A stretch of DNA of 64,000 bases from Mycolicibacterium aubagnense (GCF_010730955.1 NZ_AP022577.1:1116001-1180000), one strand, 5' to 3'; positions 37,320 to 46,437 are shown, counted from the first letter of the stretch. Numbers and translations: made by a program. Notes: generated by a model from the letters alone, not told the origin.

Positions 37320-38771
37320 CGCTCCGGCGATACCGCGGGCGATCAACTTGGTCTCCAGGTACTCCTCGAAGCCGGCCACACCCATCTCCCGGCCGATCCC
37401 CGACTGCTTGTAGCCGCCGAACGGCGCGTCCGGCGAGTACCAGACGCCGCCGTTGACGTTGATGGTGCCGGTCCGCAGGCGCGACGCCACCCAGTCGACG
37501 CGGTCCTGATCGGAGCCGACCACCGCACCCGACAGGCCGTACGGAGAGTCGTTGGCGATGCGCACGGCGTCGGCATCGCCGTCGTGCGCGATGACGGTGA
37601 GCACCGGACCGAAGATCTCCTCACGGGCCACCCGGGCGTCGTTGGTGAGTCCGGCGATGACGGTCGGCTCGATGAAGAACCCGTTCCCGCCCGCCGGGCG
37701 GCCGCCACCACACGCGAACCGTCCGCCCTCCTCCAGCGCCAGCCGCAGGTAGCCCTCGACCCGGTCGCGCTGGCGCGCTGAGATGAGCGGACCACACAAC
37801 GTCGCGGGATCGGTGGGATCGCCGAAACCGATGCCGGACATGGCCGTTGCCGCAGCCACAACGGCCTCCTCGTACCGCGCGCGCGGCACCAGCAGCCGGG
37901 TCGTGAAGGCGCAGCCCTGTCCGGCATGCATCGCCACCCCGACCGCCGCGGCGGCACAGGCCGCGGGGAGATCGGCGTCGTCCAGCACGATGTAGGCGGA
38001 CTTGCCGCCGAGCTCCAGGAACACTTTCTTGATGGTCTGCGATGCCGCTGCCATGACGGCTCGGCCGGTCGCCGTCGATCCGGTGAACGACACCAGATCC
38101 ACCCGCGGATCCTCGGTCAGCTGGGCGCCGATGCGGTGGTCGCTCGAGGTGATGATGTTGACGACGCCGGCGGGAAAATCGGTGCGCTCGTTGATGATCC
38201 GTCCTACTTCGGCCGCGCACCACGGAGTGTCCGGGGCGGCCTTGAGCACGACGGTGTTACCGGCGGCCAGGGCCGGGCCGAGTTTGGCGAAGTTGATCTG
38301 GTGTGGGAAGTTCCAGGGTGTCACCGCGCCGACAACGCCGCACGGTTCCCGGACGACGGTGCGCCTGGTCGGCTTACCGAACGGTGCGGCCGCTCCGAGA
38401 TCGGTTGCCCATTCATAGCTTTCGGCGAGATCGGCGACATAGCCGAGGCCCTCGACCGGCATCTGCAAATGCCCGCCGTAGGTCAATGAGACCGGGGCCC
38501 CGACCTCGGCCACCGTGATGGCCCGCAGGTGCTCGATCTCGTCGTCGAGGGCCGCACGCAACTGCCGCAGGCAATGCACCCGCAACGCGGTGTCGCGCGA
38601 CCAGTCGCTGTCGTCGAATGCCGTGCGCGCCGCGGTGATGGCGCGGTCCAGGTCGTCGGCGTCGGCGTCGGCGGCGTGGCCCAGCGCCTCCTCGGTGGCC
38701 GGGTTGATCGTCGCGAACTCGCCGCCGCGGCCAGGCACCAGCTTCCCGTCGATCAGCAGTGGGGTGCTCAC
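37314..38771 (-). CDS. NAD(P)-dependent aldehyde dehydrogenase
   Basis: 485-aa ALDH-superfamily enzyme. Landmarks are VTPWNFPHQINFAKLGPALAAG (about 150-171), VSFTGSTATG, the general base in FLELGGKSAYIVL (about 252) and the nucleophile in GQGCAFTTR (about 289). The ATG overlaps the BVMO stop (ATGA), so it is the second gene of a BVMO-ALDH operon under the KstR-type site. With the ADH across the repeat, the three could handle ketone, alcohol and aldehyde steps of one degradation route. Confidence 0.93.
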   Translation of the reverse strand: MSTPLLIDGKLVPGRGGEFATINPATEEALGHAADADADDLDRAITAARTAFDDSDWSRDTALRVHCLRQLRAALDDEIEHLRAITVAEVGAPVSLTYGGHLQMPVEGLGYVADLAESYEWATDLGAAAPFGKPTRRTVVREPCGVVGAVTPWNFPHQINFAKLGPALAAGNTVVLKAAPDTPWCAAEVGRIINERTDFPAGVVNIITSSDHRIGAQLTEDPRVDLVSFTGSTATGRAVMAAASQTIKKVFLELGGKSAYIVLDDADLPAACAAAAVGVAMHAGQGCAFTTRLLVPRARYEEAVVAAATAMSGIGFGDPTDPATLCGPLISARQRDRVEGYLRLALEEGGRFACGGGRPAGGNGFFIEPTVIAGLTNDARVAREEIFGPVLTVIAHDGDADAVRIANDSPYGLSGAVVGSDQDRVDWVASRLRTGTINVNGGVWYSPDAPFGGYKQSGIGREMGVAGFEEYLETKLIARGIAGAR

Positions 38772-40546
38772 GTGATCACGAGTCCCTCAAGGGTTTCCGC
38801 GTCCCGCCACGCGGCGAGGAGGTCGGCGTACTCGGTGGGGCTGCCGAAGAAGAAGCTGTCCTGGTTCAGCCGGTCGCTGGGCTGTCCTTCGCGGTTGTAG
38901 TAGCCGGGCGTGCAGGCTTCGCGCCGGCCGGCGATCACCACCGAGCGCGCCACGACGTCGCGGACCCAGCCGTCCTCGGCCGCGGCGCTCGCCTCGACTT
39001 CGGCGATGTCGTGCTTGAGGGCCCACGCGATCACCCACGCGATGTGCCGCGACTGGGTGTCTATCAGGTAGGGGAAGTTCACCGTGAACCCCGACTGCGC
39101 GATGCTGGCGATGAAGCAGTTCGGAAATCCGTTGACGTGCAACCCATGCAGGGTCCGCACCCCGTCAGACCACTTGTCGGACAGCGTCCTTCCGTCGCGG
39201 CCGATCGCCTCGAAGCCCGTGCGCCGCGTGTAGTCGGTGCCGACTTCGAAGCCGGTGGCGAAAATCAGACAGTCCAACGGGTATTCGGTGCCGTCCACCA
39301 CGACCCCGGCCGCGCTGATCTGCTCGACACCACGACCCCGGGTGTCGACGAGGGTGACATTGTCGCGGTTGAACGTCTGCAGGTACTGGTCGTGGAAGCA
39401 CGGCCGCTTGCAGTAGTAGCCGTACCAGGGCTTGAGCCCCTCGGCGGTAGCAGGGTCGGTCACCAGCGCGTCGATCCGTGCCCGGATCTGCTCCATCTTG
39501 GCGAAGTCCGCCAGTTCGGCCGTCGACGCCCGCGGATCAGTTCCTTCTTTGGCGATCGGCATGGCCTTCGCCAGACTGGTCCAGGCGTCGGCCACCAGGT
39601 CCTCGTCGGCCTGGCCACCCGCGGTGAGGATCTGGAAGTTCTCGATGCGCCGCTGCTGCCACCCGGGTTCCAGCGCCGCGGCCCAGGCCGGATCGGTCGG
39701 CGCGTTGGCCCGCACGTCAACCGTCGACGGCGTGCGCTGGAACACGAACAACTCCCCGACCGCCGGCGCCAGCCGCGGCACGCACTGGATCGATGTCGCG
39801 CCGGTACCGACGATGCCGACCCGCTTACCGGCCAGGTTTTCCAAACCTGCGCCGGTGTAGGCGTAGTCCCAGCGGCTGGTGTGAAAGGCGTGGCCTGCGA
39901 ATTCGGTGATGCCTTCAATCCCCGGCAGTTTGGGCTTCTGCAGGTAGCCGTTGGCCATCGAGACGAACCGGGCCCGGATGGCGTCGCCGTGGTTGGTGGC
40001 GATCACCCAGCGTGAATCGGCCGCTTCCCAACGGATTTCGGTCACTTCCGTCTGCAGGCAGGCGTTGCGGTACAGGTCGTAGTGCTCGGCAATGGCCCGA
40101 CAGTGCGCAAAAATCTCGGGACCTTTGGCGTATTTCTCCGACGGTATGTAGCCCAGCTCTTCCAGCAGCGGCATGTACACGTACGACTCGACGTCGCAGG
40201 CGATGCCGGGGTACCGGTTCCAGTACCAGGTGCCGCCCACGTCGGCCGCTTTGTCGATCAGCCGGATATCCGCCACACCCAATTCACGCAGCCGGGCGCC
40301 CGTGAGCAGCCCGCCGAAACCGGCCCCGATGATCGCGACGTCGACTTCGTCAGTCAGCGGATCTCGGGTGAAACCCGGCTCCGCCCAAGGATCTTCACCG
40401 AAGGACGCGAACCGGCCGGCGATCTCCACATACTGGGCGATGCCGTCGCTCCGCAGCCGCCGCGCGCGTTCCTCCGCGTACCGCTGCCGCAGCGCATCAG
40501 GATCGAACGTCGCGCCGTCGCTGCCCGAACTCCCGCCATGCGTCAT
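38768..40546 (-). CDS. Type I Baeyer-Villiger monooxygenase
   Basis: 592-aa flavoprotein that inserts oxygen next to a ketone using NADPH. It has the FAD loop GAGFGG (74-79), the NADPH loop GIVGTGATSIQ (about 239-249) and, between them, the class fingerprint FxGxxxHxxxW as FAGHAFHTSRW at 216-226. The N-terminal 60 residues match the extended form seen in steroid and cyclic-ketone monooxygenases. The frame extends to a GTG at 40564, but that codon lies inside the KstR-type operator, so ATG at 40546 is chosen. It is followed by the overlapping ALDH gene. Confidence 0.92.
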   Translation of the reverse strand: MTHGGSSGSDGATFDPDALRQRYAEERARRLRSDGIAQYVEIAGRFASFGEDPWAEPGFTRDPLTDEVDVAIIGAGFGGLLTGARLRELGVADIRLIDKAADVGGTWYWNRYPGIACDVESYVYMPLLEELGYIPSEKYAKGPEIFAHCRAIAEHYDLYRNACLQTEVTEIRWEAADSRWVIATNHGDAIRARFVSMANGYLQKPKLPGIEGITEFAGHAFHTSRWDYAYTGAGLENLAGKRVGIVGTGATSIQCVPRLAPAVGELFVFQRTPSTVDVRANAPTDPAWAAALEPGWQQRRIENFQILTAGGQADEDLVADAWTSLAKAMPIAKEGTDPRASTAELADFAKMEQIRARIDALVTDPATAEGLKPWYGYYCKRPCFHDQYLQTFNRDNVTLVDTRGRGVEQISAAGVVVDGTEYPLDCLIFATGFEVGTDYTRRTGFEAIGRDGRTLSDKWSDGVRTLHGLHVNGFPNCFIASIAQSGFTVNFPYLIDTQSRHIAWVIAWALKHDIAEVEASAAAEDGWVRDVVARSVVIAGRREACTPGYYNREGQPSDRLNQDSFFFGSPTEYADLLAAWRDAETLEGLVIT

Positions 40547-40556
40547 CGATGCATAT

Positions 40557-40570
40557 TGGAACACGTTTCA
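40557..40570 (-). promoter_or_regulatory. KstR-type operator upstream of the BVMO gene
   Basis: TGGAACACGTTTCA fits the published KstR consensus TnnAACnnGTTnnA at every fixed position. It ends ten bases before the BVMO ATG, where a repressor would block the promoter. KstR is the TetR-family repressor of mycobacterial cholesterol catabolism and is released by a steroid-CoA intermediate. Confidence 0.65.
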
Positions 40571-40602
40571 GTTTCTGGCAAGGTCGGTTCGCGCCGTGGA
40601 CG

Positions 40603-40640
40603 CAAAGGTGCCCCGGAACCGAAGTCCCGGGGCACCTTTG
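40603..40640. terminator. Hairpin terminator after etfA
   Basis: A perfect 14-bp stem (40603-40616 with 40627-40640) with a ten-base loop lies 15 bases beyond the etfA stop. T-content after it is low, but the stem is long. It insulates etfBA from the KstR-controlled BVMO promoter. Confidence 0.8.
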
Positions 40641-40655
40641 TGGATGCTGGGAAAC

Positions 40656-41612
40656 CTAACCCTTGCGAGCCTTGACGGCGTCGGTCAGCTGCGGGGCGAC
40701 GTTGAACAGGTCACCGACGATGCCGAGGTCGGCGATCTCGAAGATCGGGGCCTCTTCGTCCTTGTTGACCGCAACGATGGTCTTGGACGTCTGCATGCCG
40801 GCGCGGTGCTGGATGGCGCCCGAGATACCGAGGGCGATGTACAGCTGCGGGGCAACGGTCTTACCGGTCTGGCCGACCTGGAACTGACCGCCGTAGTAGC
40901 CCGAGTCGACCGCGGCACGCGAAGCACCGACGGCACCGCCGAGCGAGTCGGCCAGGGCCTCGACGACCGCGAAGTTGTCGGCGCTGCCGACACCACGGCC
41001 ACCGGCGACCACGACGCTGGCCTCGGTGAGCTCCGGACGGTCACCGGCGACGGCCGGCTCACGCGAGGTGATCTTGGTGGCGTTCTCGGCCTGGGCCGGA
41101 ACCTCGACGTTGACGACCTCACCGGCGGCAGCGGCCGGGGCGGCCTCGACGGCACCCGGGCGGACCGCGATCACGGGGAGCACGTCGTTGGCCTGCGCCT
41201 CGACGGTGTAAGCGCCACCGAAGATGCTGTGCACACCGATGCCACCGGCCTTGACGTCGACGACGTCGACCAGCAGGCCGGCACCCAGGCGGGCGGCCAG
41301 ACGACCGGCGATCTCTTTGCCCTCCGTGCTGGCGACAGTCAGAACGGCGGCCGGGCCGGCGGACTCGACGAGCGCCTCCAGCACGTCAACGGTCGGGGTG
41401 ACCAGGAAGTTGGCCGCGTCAGCCGACTCGGCGACGTAGATCTTGGCCGCGCCGGCGGCCTTGAGGGCGTCGGTCAGCGGAGCAGCGGTGCCGGGGGCAC
41501 CCACCACAACTGCCGACGGCTCACCGAGCACACGGGCAGCGGTGATCAGTTCGGTGCTCACCTTCTTGAGGGCACCATCGGCGTGCTCGACGAGCACAAG
41601 TACTTCAGCCAT
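40656..41612 (-). CDS. etfA: Electron transfer flavoprotein alpha subunit
   Basis: Large subunit of the ETF heterodimer, which carries electrons from acyl-CoA dehydrogenases to the respiratory chain. The 318 aa include an N-terminal domain ([15 protein letters not shown]) and the FAD-binding C-terminal domain with [10 protein letters not shown] (about 206-215), [19 protein letters not shown] (about 258-276) and [12 protein letters not shown]. It corresponds to Rv3028c (FixB). It follows etfB after 46 bases and ends at a hairpin terminator. Confidence 0.96.
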   Translation of the reverse strand: MAEVLVLVEHADGALKKVSTELITAARVLGEPSAVVVGAPGTAAPLTDALKAAGAAKIYVAESADAANFLVTPTVDVLEALVESAGPAAVLTVASTEGKEIAGRLAARLGAGLLVDVVDVKAGGIGVHSIFGGAYTVEAQANDVLPVIAVRPGAVEAAPAAAAGEVVNVEVPAQAENATKITSREPAVAGDRPELTEASVVVAGGRGVGSADNFAVVEALADSLGGAVGASRAAVDSGYYGGQFQVGQTGKTVAPQLYIALGISGAIQHRAGMQTSKTIVAVNKDEEAPIFEIADLGIVGDLFNVAPQLTDAVKARKG

Positions 41613-41658
41613 GCGTATTTGCCTCTGTGTCTTTCTGGAAGTTTCGGTGTGGTGGGGG

Positions 41659-42459
41659 CTAGATCAGCTTCTGACCAACGAGGTACTCGGCGATCTTGTT
41701 GCCGCCCTCACCCTCGTCGGCGATCTTCTCGCCCGCGGCCTTGGCCGGCTTCGGCGTCGACGACAGCACCTTGCTGCTGGCGTTGGCGACACCGACCTCG
41801 TCGGCCTCGACACCGATCTCAGCCAGCGTCAGCACCGTGACCGGCTTCTTCTTGGCGGCCATGATGCCCTTGAACGACGGGAAGCGGGCTTCGCCGATGC
41901 GCTCGTTGACGCTGACGACGGCCGGCAGCGAAGCCTCCAGGCCGAAGACGCCGTCGTCGGTCTCACGCTCACCGGTCACCTTGCCGCCCTCGACGGAGAT
42001 GCTCCGCAGGGAGGTCAGCTGCGGCAGGCCCAGCAGCTCGGCGATGACCGCGGGAACCGCGCCGCCGACACCATCGGTGGACTCGTTGCCGCCGATGACC
42101 AGCTCGGCGCCCTCGATGGTGCCCAGGGCGCGGGCCAGGGTCCACCCGGTCTGGACGATGTCCGAACCCTTGATCTGGTCGTCCTTCACGTGCACCGCGT
42201 TGTCGGCGCCCATGGACAGGGCCTTGCGGATGGCCTCGGTGGCCCGCTCCGGTCCGACGGTCAGCACGGTAACGGTGCCGGCGCCGCCGGCGGCCTCTTC
42301 CTTCTCCTTGATCTGCAGCGCTGCCTCGACGGCGCGCTCGTTGATCTCGTCGAGCACCGCGTCCGCGGACTCGCGGTCGAGGGTGAAGTCGCCGTCGTTG
42401 AGCTTGCGCTCCGACTCATAGTCAGGGACCTGTTTGATCAGGACCACGATGTTCGTCAT
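41659..42459 (-). CDS. etfB: Electron transfer flavoprotein beta subunit
   Basis: Small ETF subunit (266 aa, Rv3029c/FixA), which holds AMP and shapes the partner interface. It starts MTNIVVLIKQVPD and has DAVLDEINERAVEAALQIKE, the ADNAVHVKD segment and the dehydrogenase recognition loop region FGLEASLPAVVSVNERIGEARFPS split by conserved residues. ATG at 42459 gives the family N-terminus; the frame extension to 42504 is not used. An inverted repeat lies 70 bases upstream. Confidence 0.96.
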   Translation of the reverse strand: MTNIVVLIKQVPDYESERKLNDGDFTLDRESADAVLDEINERAVEAALQIKEKEEAAGGAGTVTVLTVGPERATEAIRKALSMGADNAVHVKDDQIKGSDIVQTGWTLARALGTIEGAELVIGGNESTDGVGGAVPAVIAELLGLPQLTSLRSISVEGGKVTGERETDDGVFGLEASLPAVVSVNERIGEARFPSFKGIMAAKKKPVTVLTLAEIGVEADEVGVANASSKVLSSTPKPAKAAGEKIADEGEGGNKIAEYLVGQKLI

Positions 42460-42529
42460 GGGTGTGGTTCGTCCTCCTCGATGAGGCCGGCGTCGGCCTG
42501 GCATTCACGATTCACGCAACGACCATCAT

Positions 42530-42545
42530 GTTACTACTCGGTAAC
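42530..42545. promoter_or_regulatory. Inverted repeat upstream of etfB
   Basis: GTTAC, six bases, GTAAC forms a 16-bp palindromic site in the etfB/methyltransferase divergent region, 71 bases before the etfB ATG. The size is that of a TetR-family operator. No regulator gene is adjacent, so the ligand and protein are unknown. Confidence 0.4.
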
Positions 42546-42637
42546 TTATGTGGCATGGCGCAGGAACACCATAGCTGGTCGAGCGCAGCCCGAGGATGCC
42601 GCCTTTTGTTTTCTTGACCACACTCCGGGCGGTTCGG

Positions 42638-42643
42638 CAAAAT
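42638..42643 (+). promoter_or_regulatory. Possible promoter of the glucan gene cluster
   Basis: A good -35 TTGACC (42614-42619) is followed after 18 bases by CAAAAT as -10. It would start transcription about 70 bases before the methyltransferase ATG at 42723. The -10 is poor, so this is a weak call. Confidence 0.3.
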
Positions 42644-42722
42644 GGCAGAACCAGCAGGTGGGACGGCCCAACCGATCGGGCCCGGGAATTCCGGTACCAC
42701 TCTGGGCTAGCCTGCCTATCTA

Positions 42723-43529
42723 ATGAGCACTTTTTCCGAAACCCAGCCGATCGAACCGTCGGCTGAACCGCTCGTGCCGGTCATGCCACTGACCGGTGAG
42801 CGCACGGTCCCGGACCTGGCGGAGGAGAACTACTGGTTCCGCCGCCACGAGGTGGTCTACCGGCGCCTGGTCGAGCGTTGCCGCGACCGCGACGTGCTGG
42901 AGGCCGGCGCCGGCGAGGGCTACGGCGCGGACCTCATCGCCGACGTCGCGCGCCGAGTGATCGGGCTGGACTACGACGAGTCCGCGGTGGCGCACATCCG
43001 CGCCCGTTACCCGCGGGTCGAGATGCATCACGGCAACCTCGCCGCACTGCCGCTCCCCGATGCCTCGGTCGACGTGGTGGTCAACTTTCAGGTCATCGAA
43101 CATCTCTGGGACCAGGGGCAGTTTGTCGCCGAGTGCCTGCGGGTGCTGCGTCCGGGCGGCCTCCTGCTGATGTCGACGCCCAACCGCATCACCTTCACCC
43201 CTGGCAGCGACACCCCGCTGAATCCGTTCCACACCCGGGAACTCAACGCGGCCGAGATGACCGAACTGCTCACCGAACAGGGCTTCGTCATGGAGGCCAT
43301 GCTGGGCGTGTATCACGGCGCCACGCTGCGCGAGCTCGACGCCCGCTACGGCGGCTCGATCATCCAGGCACAGATCGACCGCGCCGTGGCCGATGCACCG
43401 TGGCCCGCGGACCTGCTGGCCGACGTGGCCGCGGTGACCATCGACGATTTCGAACTGCTGGACGCCGGTGCCGCCGGCGTCGCTATCGACGACAGCCTCG
43501 ACCTGGTGGCAATCGCGGTGCGGCCGTGA
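42723..43529 (+). CDS. SAM-dependent methyltransferase of the methylglucan cluster
   Basis: 268-aa class I methyltransferase, the Rv3030 counterpart. The SAM loop is LEAGAGEGYGADLI (about 59-72), followed by VIGLDYDESAVAHI and VVNFQVIEHLWDQGQFVAECLRVL-type blocks broken into motif II and III. In M. tuberculosis Rv3030-Rv3032 are linked to 6-O-methylglucose lipopolysaccharide, a cytosolic acylated glucan, so sugar O-methylation is the likely job. Its TGA overlaps the GTG of the GH57 gene. Confidence 0.9.
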   Translation: MSTFSETQPIEPSAEPLVPVMPLTGERTVPDLAEENYWFRRHEVVYRRLVERCRDRDVLEAGAGEGYGADLIADVARRVIGLDYDESAVAHIRARYPRVEMHHGNLAALPLPDASVDVVVNFQVIEHLWDQGQFVAECLRVLRPGGLLLMSTPNRITFTPGSDTPLNPFHTRELNAAEMTELLTEQGFVMEAMLGVYHGATLRELDARYGGSIIQAQIDRAVADAPWPADLLADVAAVTIDDFELLDAGAAGVAIDDSLDLVAIAVRP

Positions 43530-45118
43530 GTGATTCGTCCGGACCGCACCCCGGGTCGCTGCGCTCAGTGCCGGGGATGTTCACCCTGGTGCTGCATACG
43601 CACCTGCCGTGGCTGGCGCATCATGGCCGTTGGCCGGTCGGCGAGGAGTGGCTGTACCAGTCGTGGGCGACGGCCTACCTGCCCCTGACGCGTGTTCTAC
43701 GCACGCTCGCCGAGGAAGGCCGCGGCCACCTGCTGACCCTGGGCATGACGCCCGTGGTCACCGCCCAGCTCGACGACCCGTACTGCCTGGCCGGCATGCA
43801 GCAGTGGCTGTCCAACTGGCAGCTGCGCGCACTGGAGGCCACGACCGTCCGTGATGGCACTTTCCCGCAGGGCGCCCCGGAAACCTTCAACTCTCCGGAA
43901 GCGTTGCGCGCCTTCGGCATTCATGAACACCAACAGGCCGGTGCGGCACTCGCCGAATTCGCCGACCACTGGCAGCACGGCGGCAGCCCGGTGCTTCGCC
44001 AACTCATCGGCGCCGGCACCATCGAGTTGCTCGGCGGCCCGCTGTCGCATCCGTTCCAGCCGCTGCTCAACCCCCGGCTGCGGGAGTTCGCGCTGCGCGA
44101 GGGCCTGGCCGATGCCGGCGCCCGGTTCGCACACACCCCCGGCGGCATCTGGGCACCCGAATGCGCCTACGCCCCCGGCATGGAAACCGGCTACGCGGCC
44201 GCCGGCGTCACCCACTTCATGGTCGACGGACCGTCGCTGCACGGTGACACCGCACTCGGCCGTCCGGTCGGCGAATCGGACGTCGTCGCCTTCGGCCGCG
44301 ACCTACAGGTCAGCTACCGCGTGTGGTCCCCCAAGTCCGGCTACCCCGGTCACCCGGCCTACCGCGACTTCCACACCTACGACCACCTCACCGGCCTCAA
44401 GCCGGCGCGGGTCACCGGCCGCACCGTCCCGTCGGAGTCGAAAGCGCCCTACGAGCCGGAGCGCGCCGCCGCCGCCATCGACGCACACGTCGCCGATTTC
44501 GTGAATACCGTTCGGCGCCGCTTGATCTCGGAGTCCGAGCGCACCGGACGCCCGGCCCACGTGGTCGCCGCATTCGACACCGAGCTGTTCGGCCACTGGT
44601 GGCACGAGGGGCCGGAGTGGCTCGGGCGGGTATTGCGAGCGCTGCCGGCCGCCGGGGTTCAGGTCGGCACCCTGTCCGACGCGATCTCGGGAGGCTTCGT
44701 CGGCTCCCCGGTAGAACTGCCGCCGAGCTCCTGGGGTTCGGGCAAGGACTGGCAGGTCTGGTCCGGTGAGCAGGTCGCCGACTTCGTGACGCTCAACGCC
44801 GAGGTCGTAGACACCGCGCTGACCACGGTGGACAAGGCACTGGCCCAGGATTCGGCGTACCCGGCGCGGGACCGCGTGGCCGACCAGATCCTGCGCGAAG
44901 CCCTGCTGACCGTATCGAGCGACTGGCCGTTCATGGTCAGCAAAGACACCGCGGCGGAATATGCTCGGTATCGCGCGCATCTGCATGCGCACGCCACCCG
45001 GGAGATCGCCGGTGCCCTCGCGTCTGGACGGCGCGACCAGGCCCAGCACCTCGCGGAAGGTTGGAACCGCGCCGACGGACTGTTCGGCGCCCTGGACGCC
45101 CGGAGGTTGCCGCGATGA
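43526..45118 (+). CDS. GH57 family alpha-glucan branching-type enzyme
   Basis: 530-aa GH57 protein, the Rv3031 counterpart. The N-terminal catalytic barrel begins FTLVLHTHLPWLAHHGRWP (about 13-31), typical of GH57 branching enzymes; GGIWAPECAYAPGME (about 207-221) carries the catalytic Glu, and FDTELFGHWWHEGPEW (about 349-364) the catalytic Asp. The C-terminal domain is helical. It probably branches the growing methylglucan. The GTG start at 43526 overlaps the methyltransferase stop (GTGA); the longer frame upstream is a shadow of that gene. The stop lies in the linker repeat. Confidence 0.93.
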   Translation: MSDSSGPHPGSLRSVPGMFTLVLHTHLPWLAHHGRWPVGEEWLYQSWATAYLPLTRVLRTLAEEGRGHLLTLGMTPVVTAQLDDPYCLAGMQQWLSNWQLRALEATTVRDGTFPQGAPETFNSPEALRAFGIHEHQQAGAALAEFADHWQHGGSPVLRQLIGAGTIELLGGPLSHPFQPLLNPRLREFALREGLADAGARFAHTPGGIWAPECAYAPGMETGYAAAGVTHFMVDGPSLHGDTALGRPVGESDVVAFGRDLQVSYRVWSPKSGYPGHPAYRDFHTYDHLTGLKPARVTGRTVPSESKAPYEPERAAAAIDAHVADFVNTVRRRLISESERTGRPAHVVAAFDTELFGHWWHEGPEWLGRVLRALPAAGVQVGTLSDAISGGFVGSPVELPPSSWGSGKDWQVWSGEQVADFVTLNAEVVDTALTTVDKALAQDSAYPARDRVADQILREALLTVSSDWPFMVSKDTAAEYARYRAHLHAHATREIAGALASGRRDQAQHLAEGWNRADGLFGALDARRLPR

Positions 45119-45138
45119 GCGCTTGCGCGAAGAGCAGA
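45110..45138 (+). repeat. 29-nt intercistronic linker, copy B
   Basis: Spans the last codons and TGA of the GH57 gene and most of the 28-base gap to the glycosyltransferase. It matches copy A (26947-26975, minus strand) at 28 of 29 positions. Confidence 0.75.
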
Positions 45139-45146
45139 AGGCAACG

Positions 45147-46376
45147 ATGAAAATCCTCATGGTCTCGTGGGAATACCCACCCGTGGTGATCGGTGGCCTC
45201 GGACGCCACGTCCACCATCTGGCCGTCGAGCTGGCCGCCCTCGGTCACGAGGTCGTGGTGCTGTGCCGCCGGCCCGCGGGCACCGACCCCAGCACCCACC
45301 CCACCACCAATGAGGTGCACGAGGGCGTGTGGGTGATCTCCGCGGCCCTTGACCCGAACGAGTTCACATTCGGCACCGACATGATGGCGTGGACGCTGGC
45401 CATGGGGCACGCCATGGTCCGCGCCGGTCTGAGCCTGCGCGACTGGACCCCCGACGTCGTCCACGCGCACGACTGGCTCGTCGCCCACCCCGCCGTCACC
45501 CTGGCCGAGTTCTTCGACGTGCCACTGGTTTCCACCATCCACGCCACCGAAGCCGGCCGGCACTCCGGCTGGCTCTCCGGCCCGGTGAGCCGCCAGGTGC
45601 ACGCGCTGGAATCGTGGCTCGTACACGAGTCCGACTCGCTGATCACCTGCTCGGTGTCCATGAGCGAGGAGATCACCGAGCTGTTCGGACCCGAGCTGCC
45701 CGACGTGAGCGTGATCTGCAATGGCATCGACACGGCAGGCTGGCCATTCGCGATGCGGCGCAAGCACGACGGCCCGGCCGAGCTGCTGTTCGTCGGCCGC
45801 CTGGAGTACGAGAAGGGCGTGCACGACGTCATCGCCGCGCTGCCCCGAATCCGCCGCACCCACCCGGGCACCACGCTGACCATCGCCGGCGATGGCACCC
45901 AGTACGACTGGCTGGTCGAGGAGGCCCGCAAGGCCAAGGTCACCAAGGTGACGAATTTTGTTGGCCGCGTTGATCATTCCGAGCTGCTGGAGCTGCTGCA
46001 ACGGGTCGACGCCGTCGTGCTGCCCAGCCATTACGAGCCGTTCGGCATCGTGGCACTCGAGGCCGCCGCGGCCGGTACCCCGCTGGTCACGTCCAACGTC
46101 GGCGGACTCGGCGAAGCGGTGATCAACGGCAAGACGGGCGTCTCCTGCCCACCGCGGAACGTCGGCGCACTGGCGTCCGCGGTCCGCAAGGTGCTCGACG
46201 ACCCCGCGGGTGCACAGCAGCGGGCCCTGGCCGCCCGGGACCGGTTGAACCATGACTTCTCGTGGCAGACCGTCGCCGCCGAGACCTCGGACGTCTACCT
46301 GGCTGCCAAACGTGGCGAGCGCCTGCCCCATGCGCGCCGTGCCATCGTCGAACGGCCGCTGCCCGACCGCGGCTGA
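45147..46376 (+). CDS. GT4 alpha-glucan glycosyltransferase
   Basis: 409-aa GT-B enzyme, the Rv3032 counterpart, which elongates alpha-1,4 glucan for methylglucose lipopolysaccharide. N-terminal ILMVSWEYPPVVIGGLGRHV (3-22) is the glycogen-synthase-like acceptor loop; HAHDWLVAHP (about 108-117), FVGRLEYEKGVHDVI (about 213-227) and the donor-site EPFGIVALEAAAAGTPLV (about 295-312) follow. ATG at 45147 is 28 bases after GH57 through the repeated linker. M. tuberculosis has Rv3033 next; here a multicopper oxidase follows. Confidence 0.94.
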   Translation: MKILMVSWEYPPVVIGGLGRHVHHLAVELAALGHEVVVLCRRPAGTDPSTHPTTNEVHEGVWVISAALDPNEFTFGTDMMAWTLAMGHAMVRAGLSLRDWTPDVVHAHDWLVAHPAVTLAEFFDVPLVSTIHATEAGRHSGWLSGPVSRQVHALESWLVHESDSLITCSVSMSEEITELFGPELPDVSVICNGIDTAGWPFAMRRKHDGPAELLFVGRLEYEKGVHDVIAALPRIRRTHPGTTLTIAGDGTQYDWLVEEARKAKVTKVTNFVGRVDHSELLELLQRVDAVVLPSHYEPFGIVALEAAAAGTPLVTSNVGGLGEAVINGKTGVSCPPRNVGALASAVRKVLDDPAGAQQRALAARDRLNHDFSWQTVAAETSDVYLAAKRGERLPHARRAIVERPLPDRG

Positions 46377-46398
46377 GAGTTCTCCGCCGAAAGGACGC

Positions 46399-46434
46399 GG
46401 AACTGTCCCTTTTCCCTGGAAGAGGGACAGTTCC
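46399..46434. repeat. Hairpin 1 between GT4 and multicopper oxidase genes
   Basis: A perfect 12-bp inverted repeat (46399-46410 with 46423-46434) with a 12-base loop starts 22 bases after the GT4 stop. It may act as terminator, though there is no T-run after it. Confidence 0.8.
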
Positions 46435-46437
46435 GCT

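Noticed and set aside
42878..43525. Upstream extension of the GH57 frame
   Set aside because: It is an out-of-frame shadow of the methyltransferase; GTG at 43526 with GTGA overlap gives the known family length.
45115..45149. Mini-ORF starting at the ATG within the GH57 stop (ATGA)
   Set aside because: It encodes about ten residues with no conservation visible beyond the nucleotide linker, which is better explained as a repeated intercistronic sequence.
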